Counted from the first letter of the stretch, positions 34,687 through 43,703 are shown. The stretch is 48,522 nt of DNA from an uncultured Prochlorococcus sp. (GCA_902627335.1 CACOIV010000011.1:1-48522), one strand, 5' to 3'. Numbers and translations are program-made. Notes: generated by a model from the sequence alone, not told the origin.

Positions 34687-35565
34687 CTAAAAATTTAAAA
34701 TAAGTTTTATTTGACTTCTTAATTGATTTATATAACTTCCACCAAACATATTGGTATGATTTAATATATGGTAAAGATTATATATTTCATTTCTTTTTTC
34801 ACATTTCTTTGATCTGTTGTTGGTTTTATAGTATTCATCATAAAAATCATTTCCAAAGCCACCAAATAATCTTGACATTGCGATGTCAACTTCACTATCG
34901 GCCCACCATGATGCAGGATCAAAAATAACCCCTTTATTATTATTTGCTATTCCTTTATTCCCTGACCATAGGTCACCATGGACTATGGCACTTGTTGGGT
35001 CATGTTTAGATAAAGTTTGTTTGACTTTTGATTTTAAATTCCTAATTATTTCTGATGAAATAATATTTTTATTTAAATAAGATAATTGAGGATTTAACCT
35101 ATAATCGATAAAAAAATCTGTCCAATTTTCCTTCCATCCTTTAATTTGGGGATTCGTTCCAATAAATCCTCCTATAGAGTAACCAAATTTATTTAATTTT
35201 CGATTTTGTGAATTTAAATGCATTATGGCTAAGCCTTTACCAAGTTTCTTATGGTCATTATTTTGCATATCTATCCAATCCAAGATTAAAATTTCTGAAC
35301 TTTTATTTTTTTTATAATTTATGACCTTTGGTATTAGTAAATATTTTTCATCTACATAATTTCTTAGATCATTGAGGCAATATTCTTCAAATGCAAGAAA
35401 AAGTCTTTTGCTAATATTTTTTTTTACAAATATTTTTGATGTTCTAAACTCTAAACTCCATGAAGAATTAATATTTCCTCCAAACACAGGTTTGATTGTT
35501 ATTGGATATGTTTCTCCTAAATGATCACAAATTTCGCTAAGTTCAAGTTCAGATAAATTGATCAT
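34687..35565 (-). CDS. Fructosamine kinase family protein
   Basis: A 292-residue protein kinase-fold phosphotransferase. IVHGDLWSGNKG carries the catalytic Asp, and FDPASWWADSEVDIAMSRLFGG has the metal-binding Asp of the family, as well as the early GGNINSSWSLE glycine loop. Such enzymes (FN3K-like) phosphorylate sugar adducts on amines, helping to remove glycation damage, though the bacterial substrate is unproven. It runs opposite to the CrtD-like gene, whose ATG is 5 bp from this start, so a shared promoter region is very short. Confidence 0.88.
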   Translation of the reverse strand: MINLSELELSEICDHLGETYPITIKPVFGGNINSSWSLEFRTSKIFVKKNISKRLFLAFEEYCLNDLRNYVDEKYLLIPKVINYKKNKSSEILILDWIDMQNNDHKKLGKGLAIMHLNSQNRKLNKFGYSIGGFIGTNPQIKGWKENWTDFFIDYRLNPQLSYLNKNIISSEIIRNLKSKVKQTLSKHDPTSAIVHGDLWSGNKGIANNNKGVIFDPASWWADSEVDIAMSRLFGGFGNDFYDEYYKTNNRSKKCEKRNEIYNLYHILNHTNMFGGSYINQLRSQIKLILNF

Positions 35566-35569
35566 AGGT

Positions 35570-37075
35570 ATGAATAAGAAAGAAATTATTGTAGTTGGAG
35601 CAGGGATTGCAGGTCTAACTTCCGCAGCAATCCTATCAAAATATGGATTTAAAGTTACTTTAATTGAATCTCATTCACAATCAGGTGGTTGTGCAGGCAC
35701 CTTTAAAAGAAAGAATTATGTATTTGATGTAGGAGCTACTCAAGTAGCAGGATTAGAAAAGGGTGGAATACATTCAAAAATATTTGAGTTTCTTCAAGTT
35801 CCTACTCCAAAGGCTTCAATTTTAGACCCATCTTGCATTGTTGACCTGAACGATGGAACCAGACCAATAAATATTTGGCACGATTCAAAAGAATGGATTA
35901 AGGAGAGAAATATACAGTTCCCAGATAGTTCAAAATTTTGGAATCTTTGTTATTTAATACATCAAAATAATTGGAAATTCGCTAGGAATAATCCAGTGAT
36001 GCCATTTAATAATTTATGGGATTTAAGGCAATTTTTGAATGCCCTATCTCCTACAAATATTTTGACCGGAATATTAATAAAATCAAGTATGTTTGATCTA
36101 TTAAAATTTTGTGGTTCTCATAAGGATGAGCGCTTAATCAAATTCTTAAACTTGCAGCTAAAGCTTTATTCACAAGAGGATATTTTTAATACTGCTGCCT
36201 TATATGGTTGTACAGTTCTTCAAATGTCGCAAAATCCTCTTGGCCTTTTTCATCTTAAGGAATCTATGCAAGCACTTAGTAAAGCATTAGAAATTTCATT
36301 AGCGAAAAATAGAGTTAATGTACTGTTTAATGAAAAAGTTAATTCATTAAGTTATGATTCTAAAAATAAATTTTGGAGAGTATTTACAAAGAGAGGCAGT
36401 AATAATTTCGAATATATATCTCAAGATGTTGTTTACACTCCACCTCCCCAAAGTCTTTTGAAAACATTAGATCAAAATTCAGATATTTTTAATAGGTATA
36501 GGAAGAAAATAGAGTCTCTACCTGAGCCAAGTGGCGCCGTAGTTTTTTATTCAGCAATATCAAAAGATAATTTAAAAAATGTAACTTCCAATCATTATCA
36601 AATAGTTGATAATGATTTGGGATCACTTTTTATCTCCTTTAGTGAAGATGGAGATGGAAGAGCTCCTATGGGGGAAATTACGCTAATAGCGAGTGTTTTT
36701 GTAAATATTAACGATTGGCAAGGAATCAATAAAGATCTTTATCTTATAAAAAAGGATAATTTTTTAAAAAAGATTTCTAATGCCATTGAAAATAAATTTG
36801 AGATTTCTCCTGAAAATTGGCTTCATAGAGAATTAGCAACTCCTTTATCTTTTGAAAGATGGACAAATAGGCCTAAAGGTATAGTAGGTGGGTTGGGTCA
36901 AAATCCAGATATATTTGGGATATTTGGATTGTCCAGCAGGACCCCCATGAGTGGCTTATGGTTATGTGGAGATTCAATATATCCAGGAGAGGGGACTGCA
37001 GGTGTTAGCCAATCTGCGGTAATGGTTGCGAGACAAATTATTGCATCTAAGGGTTTTTCAGATCTTAGAATATAG
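35570..37075 (+). CDS. FAD-dependent carotenoid desaturase/isomerase family (CrtD-like)
   Basis: A ~501-residue flavoprotein with an N-terminal Rossmann motif VVGAGIAGLTSAAIL and FAD-binding GGCAGTF. VFDVGATQVAGLEKGGIHSKIF and the C-terminal LWLCGDSIYPGEGTAGVSQSA (FAD-binding end) match the CrtISO/CrtD branch of phytoene-desaturase-like enzymes. CrtD adds C-3',4' double bonds, while CrtISO isomerises cis carotenoids; I lean to CrtD, but the call between the two is not secure from sequence. ATG 35570 is chosen because TTG 35558 would overlap the divergent gene. Confidence 0.78.
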   Translation: MNKKEIIVVGAGIAGLTSAAILSKYGFKVTLIESHSQSGGCAGTFKRKNYVFDVGATQVAGLEKGGIHSKIFEFLQVPTPKASILDPSCIVDLNDGTRPINIWHDSKEWIKERNIQFPDSSKFWNLCYLIHQNNWKFARNNPVMPFNNLWDLRQFLNALSPTNILTGILIKSSMFDLLKFCGSHKDERLIKFLNLQLKLYSQEDIFNTAALYGCTVLQMSQNPLGLFHLKESMQALSKALEISLAKNRVNVLFNEKVNSLSYDSKNKFWRVFTKRGSNNFEYISQDVVYTPPPQSLLKTLDQNSDIFNRYRKKIESLPEPSGAVVFYSAISKDNLKNVTSNHYQIVDNDLGSLFISFSEDGDGRAPMGEITLIASVFVNINDWQGINKDLYLIKKDNFLKKISNAIENKFEISPENWLHRELATPLSFERWTNRPKGIVGGLGQNPDIFGIFGLSSRTPMSGLWLCGDSIYPGEGTAGVSQSAVMVARQIIASKGFSDLRI

Positions 37076-37083
37076 AAAGATTT

Positions 37084-37923
37084 TTATTCACAAAATTTCT
37101 TTCTTACATGTCGAGATTCTTTAAGCTTTTTTTTGAGTGTTTTCCAATCTTTTTTAATAATAATATCTTCTAATTCATTAAGTTTATCTTTAAAAATATT
37201 TATTGCTAAAAGGATATTTATCTGATTATTTTTTGCTAAATCTACTCCTAAATCTGGATTACCTCCCCCAACCCTAGAAGTATCAGAAAATCCTGTTGAT
37301 GAAATTTGCTGAGATAAATTTAAAAGAGATTGATTTTCCTTCGTATTGGCCGTTTCAATCAAAGCTGATGATAAAAAAATTGGTAAATGAGAAATAAAAG
37401 ATACTGCCTTATCATGTTCTTCTGGAAATGTTTCATAAATTTTGCAATTCATTGATAATATCAATTCTTTAAGTTTCTCAATAGAACTCGTTTTTGTTGT
37501 TGGTGTTGGTGTGATTATCCATACCTTATTTTCAAATAATGATTCTTCTCCAGCTTTTGCTCCTTTATTTTCATTACCAGCCATGGGATGAGAGCCTATA
37601 AAACCTGAATGCAGTTTTTCCCATTTTTTAATAATGGGATCTTTAATTGATCCTACATCCGTAACAACTGCATTGGATGGTATTGAATTTATCAATTCAA
37701 TTGAGGGGTTCATTAAATCTTTGATAGGTAAGGCTAAGATTATTAATTCGCAATTTTCTAAAATCCCATAATCGCAACTAATGACATTTGCTAAATTGCG
37801 ACTAATGGCAATCTTTTTATTAGAAACATTATTTACACAACCATAGACTGTATGATTCAATTTTTGAAGTTTTAAACCGATTGAACCCCCGATTAATCCT
37901 AATCCTACAATTCCGATATTCAT
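37084..37923 (-). CDS. tyrA: Prephenate/arogenate dehydrogenase
   Basis: TyrA oxidatively decarboxylates prephenate or arogenate on the way to tyrosine (arogenate and NADP+ are usual in cyanobacteria). The 279-residue protein begins with GLGLIGGSIGLKLQ (dinucleotide fold); GSHPMAGNENKGAKAGEESLFENK is the substrate-site signature and HDKAVSFISHLP the second conserved His region. No ACT regulatory domain is present. It converges on the CrtD-like gene with an 8-bp gap. Confidence 0.93.
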   Translation of the reverse strand: MNIGIVGLGLIGGSIGLKLQKLNHTVYGCVNNVSNKKIAISRNLANVISCDYGILENCELIILALPIKDLMNPSIELINSIPSNAVVTDVGSIKDPIIKKWEKLHSGFIGSHPMAGNENKGAKAGEESLFENKVWIITPTPTTKTSSIEKLKELILSMNCKIYETFPEEHDKAVSFISHLPIFLSSALIETANTKENQSLLNLSQQISSTGFSDTSRVGGGNPDLGVDLAKNNQINILLAINIFKDKLNELEDIIIKKDWKTLKKKLKESRHVRKKFCE

Positions 37924-38012
37924 TAAACAGAAAATTTATTAATTACTATATTGATAACAATTTTATTTATATTAAGTAAATAAGCTTTGAAATCATAATT
38001 GATTATTGATAC

Positions 38013-39467
38013 ATGCTGGAAATAGAAAGTCATCGATATTTAAAACAATTCGTCAGAGAGAATACATTGGATTGGAAACATGTATTTGCATTTGGAAGGC
38101 TATTGTCCACATCCTTGAGAAAAAATGATAATTATTTAGTAAATTCAGAAATTTTTAAAACTAATAAATGGATGCCTGCTTTATTAATATCTCTATTTTT
38201 AAATAATAAGGATACTATTTGCATAATCACGGAGAAAAATTTTAAATATATTTTATTGAGTTACTTAGATGACATAAAAAAACTTGGATTTGATTTTACA
38301 AGAATAAATAACGAGTTAATTTTTAAAACTCATAAGATTATTTTTATTTCTTATCATGAATTTATTCATAGAAAATTTAATATTTATAATTTGCAAAAAA
38401 AAAGCTTTATTTTTACAGATGCGGAAAATTTAAAAAATAATTTAAAAGAAGCGTCAAGATTATCACTATTAAAAAAGGACTGGTTTAATGCGATAGCATT
38501 AGATCTTGAAGCTAAAGATGAATTAATAAGTACCTATAATATTTTAAAGAAAAAATTCTTTCTGAAATTTATTTCAAATAAAAATAAAATTTTTCTTGAT
38601 GAGAATGATATAAAAACTTTAAGATACATATTTGCAAAATATTCTCATCTCTCTAAACAATTTTTAAATATCAAGTTGGCATTATTAGCAGATTGGGCAT
38701 GTTGGGTTGTTTTGGATAATGACAAATTTGAATGGGTTTTAAAATTAGAGCCTATAAATCCAATTTCTTTCATTAAACCTTTATCGAAGGCAAACCATTT
38801 TATTTTTTTATCTTCTCTAAGGGACGATTATTTTCTTGAAAAATATCTAAAGACTGTTGACTTAAAAATTAAATTAAAAGTTACTTTTAAAAGTGATTTT
38901 CCTGAACAAGATATTTTAATTTATGTCCCTACAAAGCAACTCCTTCCCAATAATCCACTATTTACTCAGTCGACGTTTGATAAATGTAATAAGATATTTC
39001 TTTTAAGTAAAGGTATCACCATTATTCTATCTAATGAAATCAACTTAAAGAAAGACATAGCAACTAAGTTTGCTTCTATCTATGGAAGAAAAGTTTTGTT
39101 AGAAAAAATTCCTAATATTAAAAGTAAGAAGTTGATAATTTGCTCTAGTTTCGATTGGTGGATTCATAACTTACACCTAATTAAGATCCCTGATCAAATT
39201 ATTATCCCTCTATTGCCTATCCCTGACATGTCTGAGCCAGTTAATCAAATTACAGCATCGTTTAATAAAAAATTATCTCAAGATTGGTTTAGAGATTTTA
39301 TGATCCCAGATACTTTTGAAAAATTAGATAAATCCGTGGCGCCTTTAAGAGTTAATTCAGGTAAGTTATTGTTTCTTGACGGGAGAGTGAATTACCGTAA
39401 ATGGGGAAGAGATCTAATAGAAATGATTCATCCTTCAAAATATATTCATCAATTAATTCCTTTTTAA
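38013..39467 (+). CDS. Degenerate DinG/Rad3-like helicase-family protein
   Basis: A 484-residue protein of a picocyanobacterial family annotated as helicase. The C-terminal segment LRVNSGKLLFLDGRVNYRKWGRDLIE is the part that resembles the final helicase motif region of DinG. I do not find the Walker A GXGKT or a DEAH/DEAD box; the N-terminal region instead has an ordinary LRKNDNYLVNS-type start. ATP hydrolysis is therefore doubtful, and it may be a structural or DNA-binding derivative. It is A+T-rich and rich in Lys and Ile. It lies alone between tyrA and the DUF2839 gene. Confidence 0.65.
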   Translation: MLEIESHRYLKQFVRENTLDWKHVFAFGRLLSTSLRKNDNYLVNSEIFKTNKWMPALLISLFLNNKDTICIITEKNFKYILLSYLDDIKKLGFDFTRINNELIFKTHKIIFISYHEFIHRKFNIYNLQKKSFIFTDAENLKNNLKEASRLSLLKKDWFNAIALDLEAKDELISTYNILKKKFFLKFISNKNKIFLDENDIKTLRYIFAKYSHLSKQFLNIKLALLADWACWVVLDNDKFEWVLKLEPINPISFIKPLSKANHFIFLSSLRDDYFLEKYLKTVDLKIKLKVTFKSDFPEQDILIYVPTKQLLPNNPLFTQSTFDKCNKIFLLSKGITIILSNEINLKKDIATKFASIYGRKVLLEKIPNIKSKKLIICSSFDWWIHNLHLIKIPDQIIIPLLPIPDMSEPVNQITASFNKKLSQDWFRDFMIPDTFEKLDKSVAPLRVNSGKLLFLDGRVNYRKWGRDLIEMIHPSKYIHQLIPF

Positions 39468-39499
39468 TAAGCTAATATTAATTAAAAGTTCAATTTAGA

Positions 39500-39745
39500 A
39501 TGGGCGAAGCAAAAAGAAAAAAAGATCTAGGGTTGTATTCTAGAAATGTCTATAAGAAAGTTGATATTGATAATTCTCCAAGATTAATAGAATGGATTCC
39601 AATTACTATAAATCAAAAAGATCAATTTATAAAATTGAGTATAAGAGCTGGATGGGTAGGAATTTTTTGCTTGATTTTATTATGGATAGTTGTTCGTTTT
39701 ATTGGTCCTGCTGCAGGATGGTGGATTCCTGCTGATGCTAGATAA
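39500..39745 (+). CDS. DUF2839 family small membrane protein
   Basis: An 81-residue protein. The N-terminus MGEAKRKKDLGL is the family's basic signature (typically MGEAKRRK), followed by a polar region and one membrane helix (about residues 53-70, VGIFCLILLWIVVRFIG) and a short Trp-containing tail GWWIPADAR. Function is unknown in all members I am aware of; a cyanobacterial membrane-associated role is likely. It stops 2 bp from the recA stop. Confidence 0.83.
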   Translation: MGEAKRKKDLGLYSRNVYKKVDIDNSPRLIEWIPITINQKDQFIKLSIRAGWVGIFCLILLWIVVRFIGPAAGWWIPADAR

Positions 39746-39747
39746 AT

Positions 39748-40860
39748 CTAGGCTACGCTTTTTATATCATTAGTTGAGCTGATATTCTCCTTGTTAGTAT
39801 TGATTTGCTTCATTGAGTTAGAGCTTACTTCTGTACCTTCAGTAAGTTTCTGTTTAACAATCGCTTCTATTGTCTTTTTGATTTCTTGGTTTTGATCTAG
39901 CCATAGAATTGTATTATCTCTGCCTTGTCCTATATTTTCTCCTTCATAGCTATACCAAGCTCCTCTTCTAATTACAATATTTGTTTCTTCTGCTAAATCT
40001 AATAGACAGCCTGTAGTACTGATTCCTTTGCCAAATAAAATATCAAATTCTGCAATTCTGAATGGGGGGGCTACTTTATTTTTTGCCACTTTAACTTTTG
40101 CTCTAATTCCATATTCTTCGGTGCCTCTTTTAAGAGTTTGAATTCTCCTTATATCTAATCTGACTGATGAATAAAATTTTAATGCATTCCCACCTGTTGT
40201 TGTCTCGGGATTTCCGTATGTAATTCCTATCTTAAGTCTTAATTGATTTAAGAAAATAACCGTGCATCCTGATTTACCAATATTTCCTGTGATCTTTCGC
40301 ATAGCTTGACTCATTAATCTTGCTTGACTACCAACTACATGATCTCCCATTTCACCTTCAATCTCAGATCGAGGTGTAAGGGCAGCAACAGAATCCACAA
40401 CCACTAAATCTACCGCCGCTGATCTTATAAGTTGATCAACTATCTCTAAAGCCATTTCGCCAGTATCAGGCTGCGATACTAATAAATTTTCAACGTCTAC
40501 ACCTAAGGAAGCTGCGTAAACTGGATCTAAAGCATGTTCAGCATCTACAAATGCTGCTATGCCACCATTTTTCTGTACTTCTGCGATTGCATGTAATGTC
40601 AAGGTTGTCTTGCCAGAACTTTCAGGTCCATAAACTTCTACGACTCTTCCTTTTGGATATCCTCCTCCTAAGGCTAAATCTAGAGTTAGAGCACCGGTTG
40701 AAATTGTTTCTACTCTCATTCTTGAGGCATCACCTAACCGCATTATTGATCCTTTGCCAAAGTTTCTTTCTATTTGTCCTAATACAAGAGTTAATGCTTT
40801 ATCTTTCTCTTTTGATAATTGGTCTTTAGTACCTTCTGATTGTTTTCTTTCAATACTCAT
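39748..40860 (-). CDS. recA: Recombinase A
   Basis: RecA polymerises on ssDNA for strand exchange and promotes LexA cleavage. At 370 residues it is normal. Walker [10 protein letters not shown] is near residue 76; [20 protein letters not shown] is the Walker B and L1 region, and the L2 loop includes the [17 protein letters not shown] stretch. The C-terminal tail is Asn/Ser/Lys-rich. Upstream, a LexA-type palindrome lies at 40948-40961. It converges on the DUF2839 gene with only 2 bp between stops. Confidence 0.98.
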   Translation of the reverse strand: MSIERKQSEGTKDQLSKEKDKALTLVLGQIERNFGKGSIMRLGDASRMRVETISTGALTLDLALGGGYPKGRVVEVYGPESSGKTTLTLHAIAEVQKNGGIAAFVDAEHALDPVYAASLGVDVENLLVSQPDTGEMALEIVDQLIRSAAVDLVVVDSVAALTPRSEIEGEMGDHVVGSQARLMSQAMRKITGNIGKSGCTVIFLNQLRLKIGITYGNPETTTGGNALKFYSSVRLDIRRIQTLKRGTEEYGIRAKVKVAKNKVAPPFRIAEFDILFGKGISTTGCLLDLAEETNIVIRRGAWYSYEGENIGQGRDNTILWLDQNQEIKKTIEAIVKQKLTEGTEVSSNSMKQINTNKENISSTNDIKSVA

Positions 40861-40947
40861 AATCTTAGATTTACTAGTAGTTATTTATAATTCTTCATTT
40901 GATTTGTCATCGAACATTTGGAGTCCAATATTAATGAATGAATTAAT

Positions 40948-40961
40948 AGTACACGCGTACT
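40948..40961 (-). promoter_or_regulatory. Putative LexA/SOS box upstream of recA
   Basis: On the minus strand the site reads AGTACGCGTGTACT: AGTAC and GTACT arms around four bases. It fits the cyanobacterial LexA consensus RGTAC-N3-D-GTWC-B as I recall it. It begins 88 bp from the recA ATG, and a TTGGCT/TATTAA pair flanks it as a possible promoter, which would put the operator between -35 and -10. LexA itself is not in the window. Confidence 0.75.
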
Positions 40962-40969
40962 CTAGCCAA

Positions 40970-41752
40970 TTAGTCGAAATTAGCAAGTTTATTTTTTAAA
41001 TCATTTAATTTTAAAAGTTTTATAGTTTTGGGCAAGTTTTTGCGATCAGTTTCTTTTAAGTAACCCCAATCTGCCAGATAACATGGCACTGATGATGTTT
41101 GGCTAGTGTTTACTACATTCAATAAAGTGTTGAGTCTATCTTCTAGAAATCCGATAATTTTAAAATCATTTATTAAGTTAGTAATAATTTCAGGTTTTGA
41201 ACCTGATTCATATCCATAGAGAAAATTAGGATTGATATCAATTTTTTCTAGTATTTTTTGAGTAAATAATTTTCCCTTTGTAGTAATAATTCCAATTTGA
41301 CATCCATTTTTTTTTGCATATTTAATAAATTGAACAACCTCGATAAAAGGATTATGAAGACTGATCCATTGATCAAAATTATCAGATATTTGGAGTTCTC
41401 TTGCCCTATCAAGACATTTTTGTAGATTTTTAGAATCCCATGAATTTTTTTTTATTATTTCCGCACAATTATTTTGATAATCCGCTAAAAAACTTTTCTT
41501 GTTGTTATCAGTAAGGGGATTATTTTTCTTAATTATTTCATGAGTGATAATTACCATTTCCCATCCATACTTTATCCATGGCCTTAAAGAAATAAATACA
41601 TTAGAAGTTTTTAAATTAGTATTAATATCTGAACAAATATCTTTAGAATTTAAGTAATATTTGCATGCCAAAAGTGAACTATGCCAATATTCATTCATTC
41701 CATCAACTATTACGCCATCAAAATCAAAAAGAATTAATTCTTTCTTTTTCAC
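40970..41752 (-). CDS. HAD-superfamily hydrolase
   Basis: A 260-residue phosphatase-type protein. Motif I FDFDGVIVDG holds the two catalytic Asp near residues 9-11; motif II GIITTKGKLF has the Thr, with a Lys that follows, and the GFLEDRLNTLLNV segment is the third motif with its acid (E/D). The cap domain is inserted after motif I (C1 type). The substrate cannot be told. It lies 5' of recA on the same strand, and its stop is 9 bp from the LexA-like box; tRNA-Gln is just upstream of its start. Confidence 0.85.
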   Translation of the reverse strand: MKKKELILFDFDGVIVDGMNEYWHSSLLACKYYLNSKDICSDINTNLKTSNVFISLRPWIKYGWEMVIITHEIIKKNNPLTDNNKKSFLADYQNNCAEIIKKNSWDSKNLQKCLDRARELQISDNFDQWISLHNPFIEVVQFIKYAKKNGCQIGIITTKGKLFTQKILEKIDINPNFLYGYESGSKPEIITNLINDFKIIGFLEDRLNTLLNVVNTSQTSSVPCYLADWGYLKETDRKNLPKTIKLLKLNDLKNKLANFD

Positions 41753-41768
41753 ACTTAAAAAAAATTAA

Positions 41769-41840
41769 CTGGGCCGCTAGGATTCGAACCTAGGAATGGC
41801 GAGACCAAAACCCGCTGCCTTACCACTTGGCGACGGCCCA
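41769..41840 (-). tRNA. tRNA-Gln (anticodon UUG)
   Basis: The minus strand forms a cloverleaf: acceptor TGGGCCG/CGGCCCA, discriminator G73, D-loop GCCAAGTGGTAAGGC, anticodon stem GCGGG/CTCGC around TTTTGGT (anticodon TTG), and T-arm TAGGTTCGAATCCTA. CCA is not encoded. In cyanobacteria this tRNA is usually charged through Glu-tRNA amidation. Confidence 0.95.
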
Positions 41841-41900
41841 TTATTTTATTTACTTTAGTACATTTATAGATTTTTTACTATTAAAATGATTAAATCCTTT

Positions 41901-42884
41901 TTAATTTTTCCAGGGATTTAATAAGATTTTTGCTTTTTCAATTGCTAAAGCCATTTTTTCTGGATTTTCATAAATTTTTTTATTCCTATCAAAAGTCTCT
42001 TGTATCAAGGGTTGCACTAATTTTCTAGCGACGCTCCCAAAAGCTATCCCGTCAGGTATCTGATTACGTTTAAGAAATTTATATGTGTTTCCATTGGTAC
42101 CGCCAGCTAGTTGAATTAAACCTGGAGGTAAAAGGGATCTTATATTCTCCCAAAGTTTTACAGCTGCTTTTGCGGTTGTTGCTGCTATATCTCCAGACAT
42201 AGGCCTCCCATCTAATTGCCATATTAGCTGAACTTCATGGTCAGCCAATATTTCATACCTCTCCCAGAAAGCTCGTGCAAGATCTTCTGGTTTTCCGTGG
42301 GATTGAGCTAATCCGCAACTTACAGAAATTTTTTTTAATTTTACTCCAGAGTTTTTGATGATATTTGCAACTTTCTGAAATGCATCTGCTCTATTTATTT
42401 CTGTATGAATCTCTACAGCATCAGGTTTAATTTTATGTAAAATATCCTTTAAGGAATCTTTTGATAATTGATATTCATATTCAGAAATTAAATTTAAAGG
42501 ACAGCTTGCAATGCATCTACCGCACCCGTAACATTTATTTTTACTAATGCCATTTGGATTAATTGCAAAAGTAGGACAAATGTTTTCGCACGGTCTTGAG
42601 CAGTTTGGAGGGCACTTTAAAGGATCAAAGTGTGCTTTTCTAAAGTGAATGTCTTTGCCATCGCTAATACTGATCATTAATCCAGGATCTTTACCAAATA
42701 CTTCTTTTGACCAACTTATTCCATTTCGAGCGGCTGTAACTACAGAGGGATCTGCAGCAACATCTATATAATCAACCCCTGCTGCAGAGTAAATTGCGCA
42801 AAGATCTTCTATCGAAGCAATATCTTCATTACTTGCTCCACATATTAATTTTACCCACTTGTTTGTGAGTATACTTTTCACCAT
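41901..42884 (-). CDS. ldpA: Light-dependent period protein LdpA (4Fe-4S redox/clock protein)
   Basis: A 327-residue iron-sulfur protein. Two cysteine clusters are clear: CPPNCSRPCENICP and CYGCGRCIASCP (about residue 90-130), suited to two 4Fe-4S sites. The N-terminal KLICGASNEDIASIEDLCAIY and C-terminal GGTNGNTYKFL segments match LdpA, which in Synechococcus elongatus links the redox state of the photosynthetic chain to the clock. Prochlorococcus lacks kaiA, so its output here may differ. It follows ndhN by 50 bp on the same strand, so one transcript is likely. Confidence 0.92.
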   Translation of the reverse strand: MVKSILTNKWVKLICGASNEDIASIEDLCAIYSAAGVDYIDVAADPSVVTAARNGISWSKEVFGKDPGLMISISDGKDIHFRKAHFDPLKCPPNCSRPCENICPTFAINPNGISKNKCYGCGRCIASCPLNLISEYEYQLSKDSLKDILHKIKPDAVEIHTEINRADAFQKVANIIKNSGVKLKKISVSCGLAQSHGKPEDLARAFWERYEILADHEVQLIWQLDGRPMSGDIAATTAKAAVKLWENIRSLLPPGLIQLAGGTNGNTYKFLKRNQIPDGIAFGSVARKLVQPLIQETFDRNKKIYENPEKMALAIEKAKILLNPWKN

Positions 42885-42934
42885 ATAAGGATCATTATTT
42901 TTAAGAATATTTTATTTTTCAGATTAATCAAGTT

Positions 42935-43405
42935 TTAGAATTCATTTGTTATGTAATCACTCAATGATTGCCATTTAAGTTTTCTAGAACCACCCATTTC
43001 AATAACGATTTTAAGAGTATCATTTTCTTGAGATATTTTTAGAAGGCTTGCTAATTCTGATTGAGATAATACCTGCCCTTCTATTAACCAAAGTAATTTT
43101 TTTTTATCATTATCATTAAATAGCTCTGCTGCCTGTGGAATAACTTGTTGAACTTCGCCAAGAGCTCCATTCCTTCCTACATTTTGGTGACCAAGATGTG
43201 GAGGTCTTATCCCATGAAGTTTCAAAAGGAAGACTTCGGGGTCTCCTAAACCTCTGGAGGACGTAATAAAGGTTTTAAATCCTTTAGCTCTCATACGTCT
43301 TAATAAGCGTGTTTCATAACCACCTTCTAAAGGTGCAAAAACTGCAATACAGCCATATTTATACAAATCATCATGGAATTTCTCACCAGAAAGTATTAGT
43401 GGCAT
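42935..43405 (-). CDS. ndhN: NAD(P)H-quinone oxidoreductase subunit N
   Basis: NdhN is an oxygenic-photosynthesis-specific subunit of the NDH-1 hydrophilic arm, needed for cyclic and respiratory electron flow to plastoquinone. The 156-residue protein has [25 protein letters not shown] (about residues 18-42), [24 protein letters not shown], and a short basic C-terminus, as in other NdhN. It diverges from the ribosomal operon across ~300 bp and heads the transcript that probably includes ldpA. Confidence 0.95.
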   Translation of the reverse strand: MPLILSGEKFHDDLYKYGCIAVFAPLEGGYETRLLRRMRAKGFKTFITSSRGLGDPEVFLLKLHGIRPPHLGHQNVGRNGALGEVQQVIPQAAELFNDNDKKKLLWLIEGQVLSQSELASLLKISQENDTLKIVIEMGGSRKLKWQSLSDYITNEF

Positions 43406-43703
43406 AAAATGAATTTCGATTTATTTATATGATATTTCATTTTATGGGACTTGATGATGTACAATTATAAATCGGTGGAAATTTAATGCTCGTATAACTA
43501 GCCGAGCCTCTCAAATATTTCACGTTTTGGCGTTTGAGCTAAAAATTGGTAGGTTTATTACCTTAGAGAAACTTTTTAATTTATTTAAAAAAGTCTCAGC
43601 CACAACTATCTTAGTTTTTTAACTATTAGCTAGTCCCTAACAAATCAAGGATCTAGATAATTAAATTAAAAATTAACTAATACAGCTAGTTTTAATAAAA
43701 TTT
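43406..43703. promoter_or_regulatory. Divergent promoter region and rplC leader with two stem-loops
   Basis: These 298 bp hold no ORF of note. Two successive inverted repeats are visible: 43488-43507 (GCTCG/CGAGC) and 43510-43538 (CTCAAA/TTTGAG). They lie ~165-215 bp upstream of the rplC ATG and could form part of a long 5' leader or a control site. A TACAAT at 43460-43465 is a possible -10. No Shine-Dalgarno is seen before rplC. Confidence 0.5.

Noticed and set aside
35558-35569. CrtD-like gene starting at TTG 35558
   Set aside because: It would overlap the divergent fructosamine-kinase start; ATG 35570 sits right before the FAD motif.
39738-39751. CTAGA-TAAA-TCTAG palindrome at the DUF2839/recA junction as a bidirectional terminator
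   Set aside because: The stem is only 5 bp and A+T-rich, spans both stop codons, and is not followed at once by a T run on either strand; likely chance.
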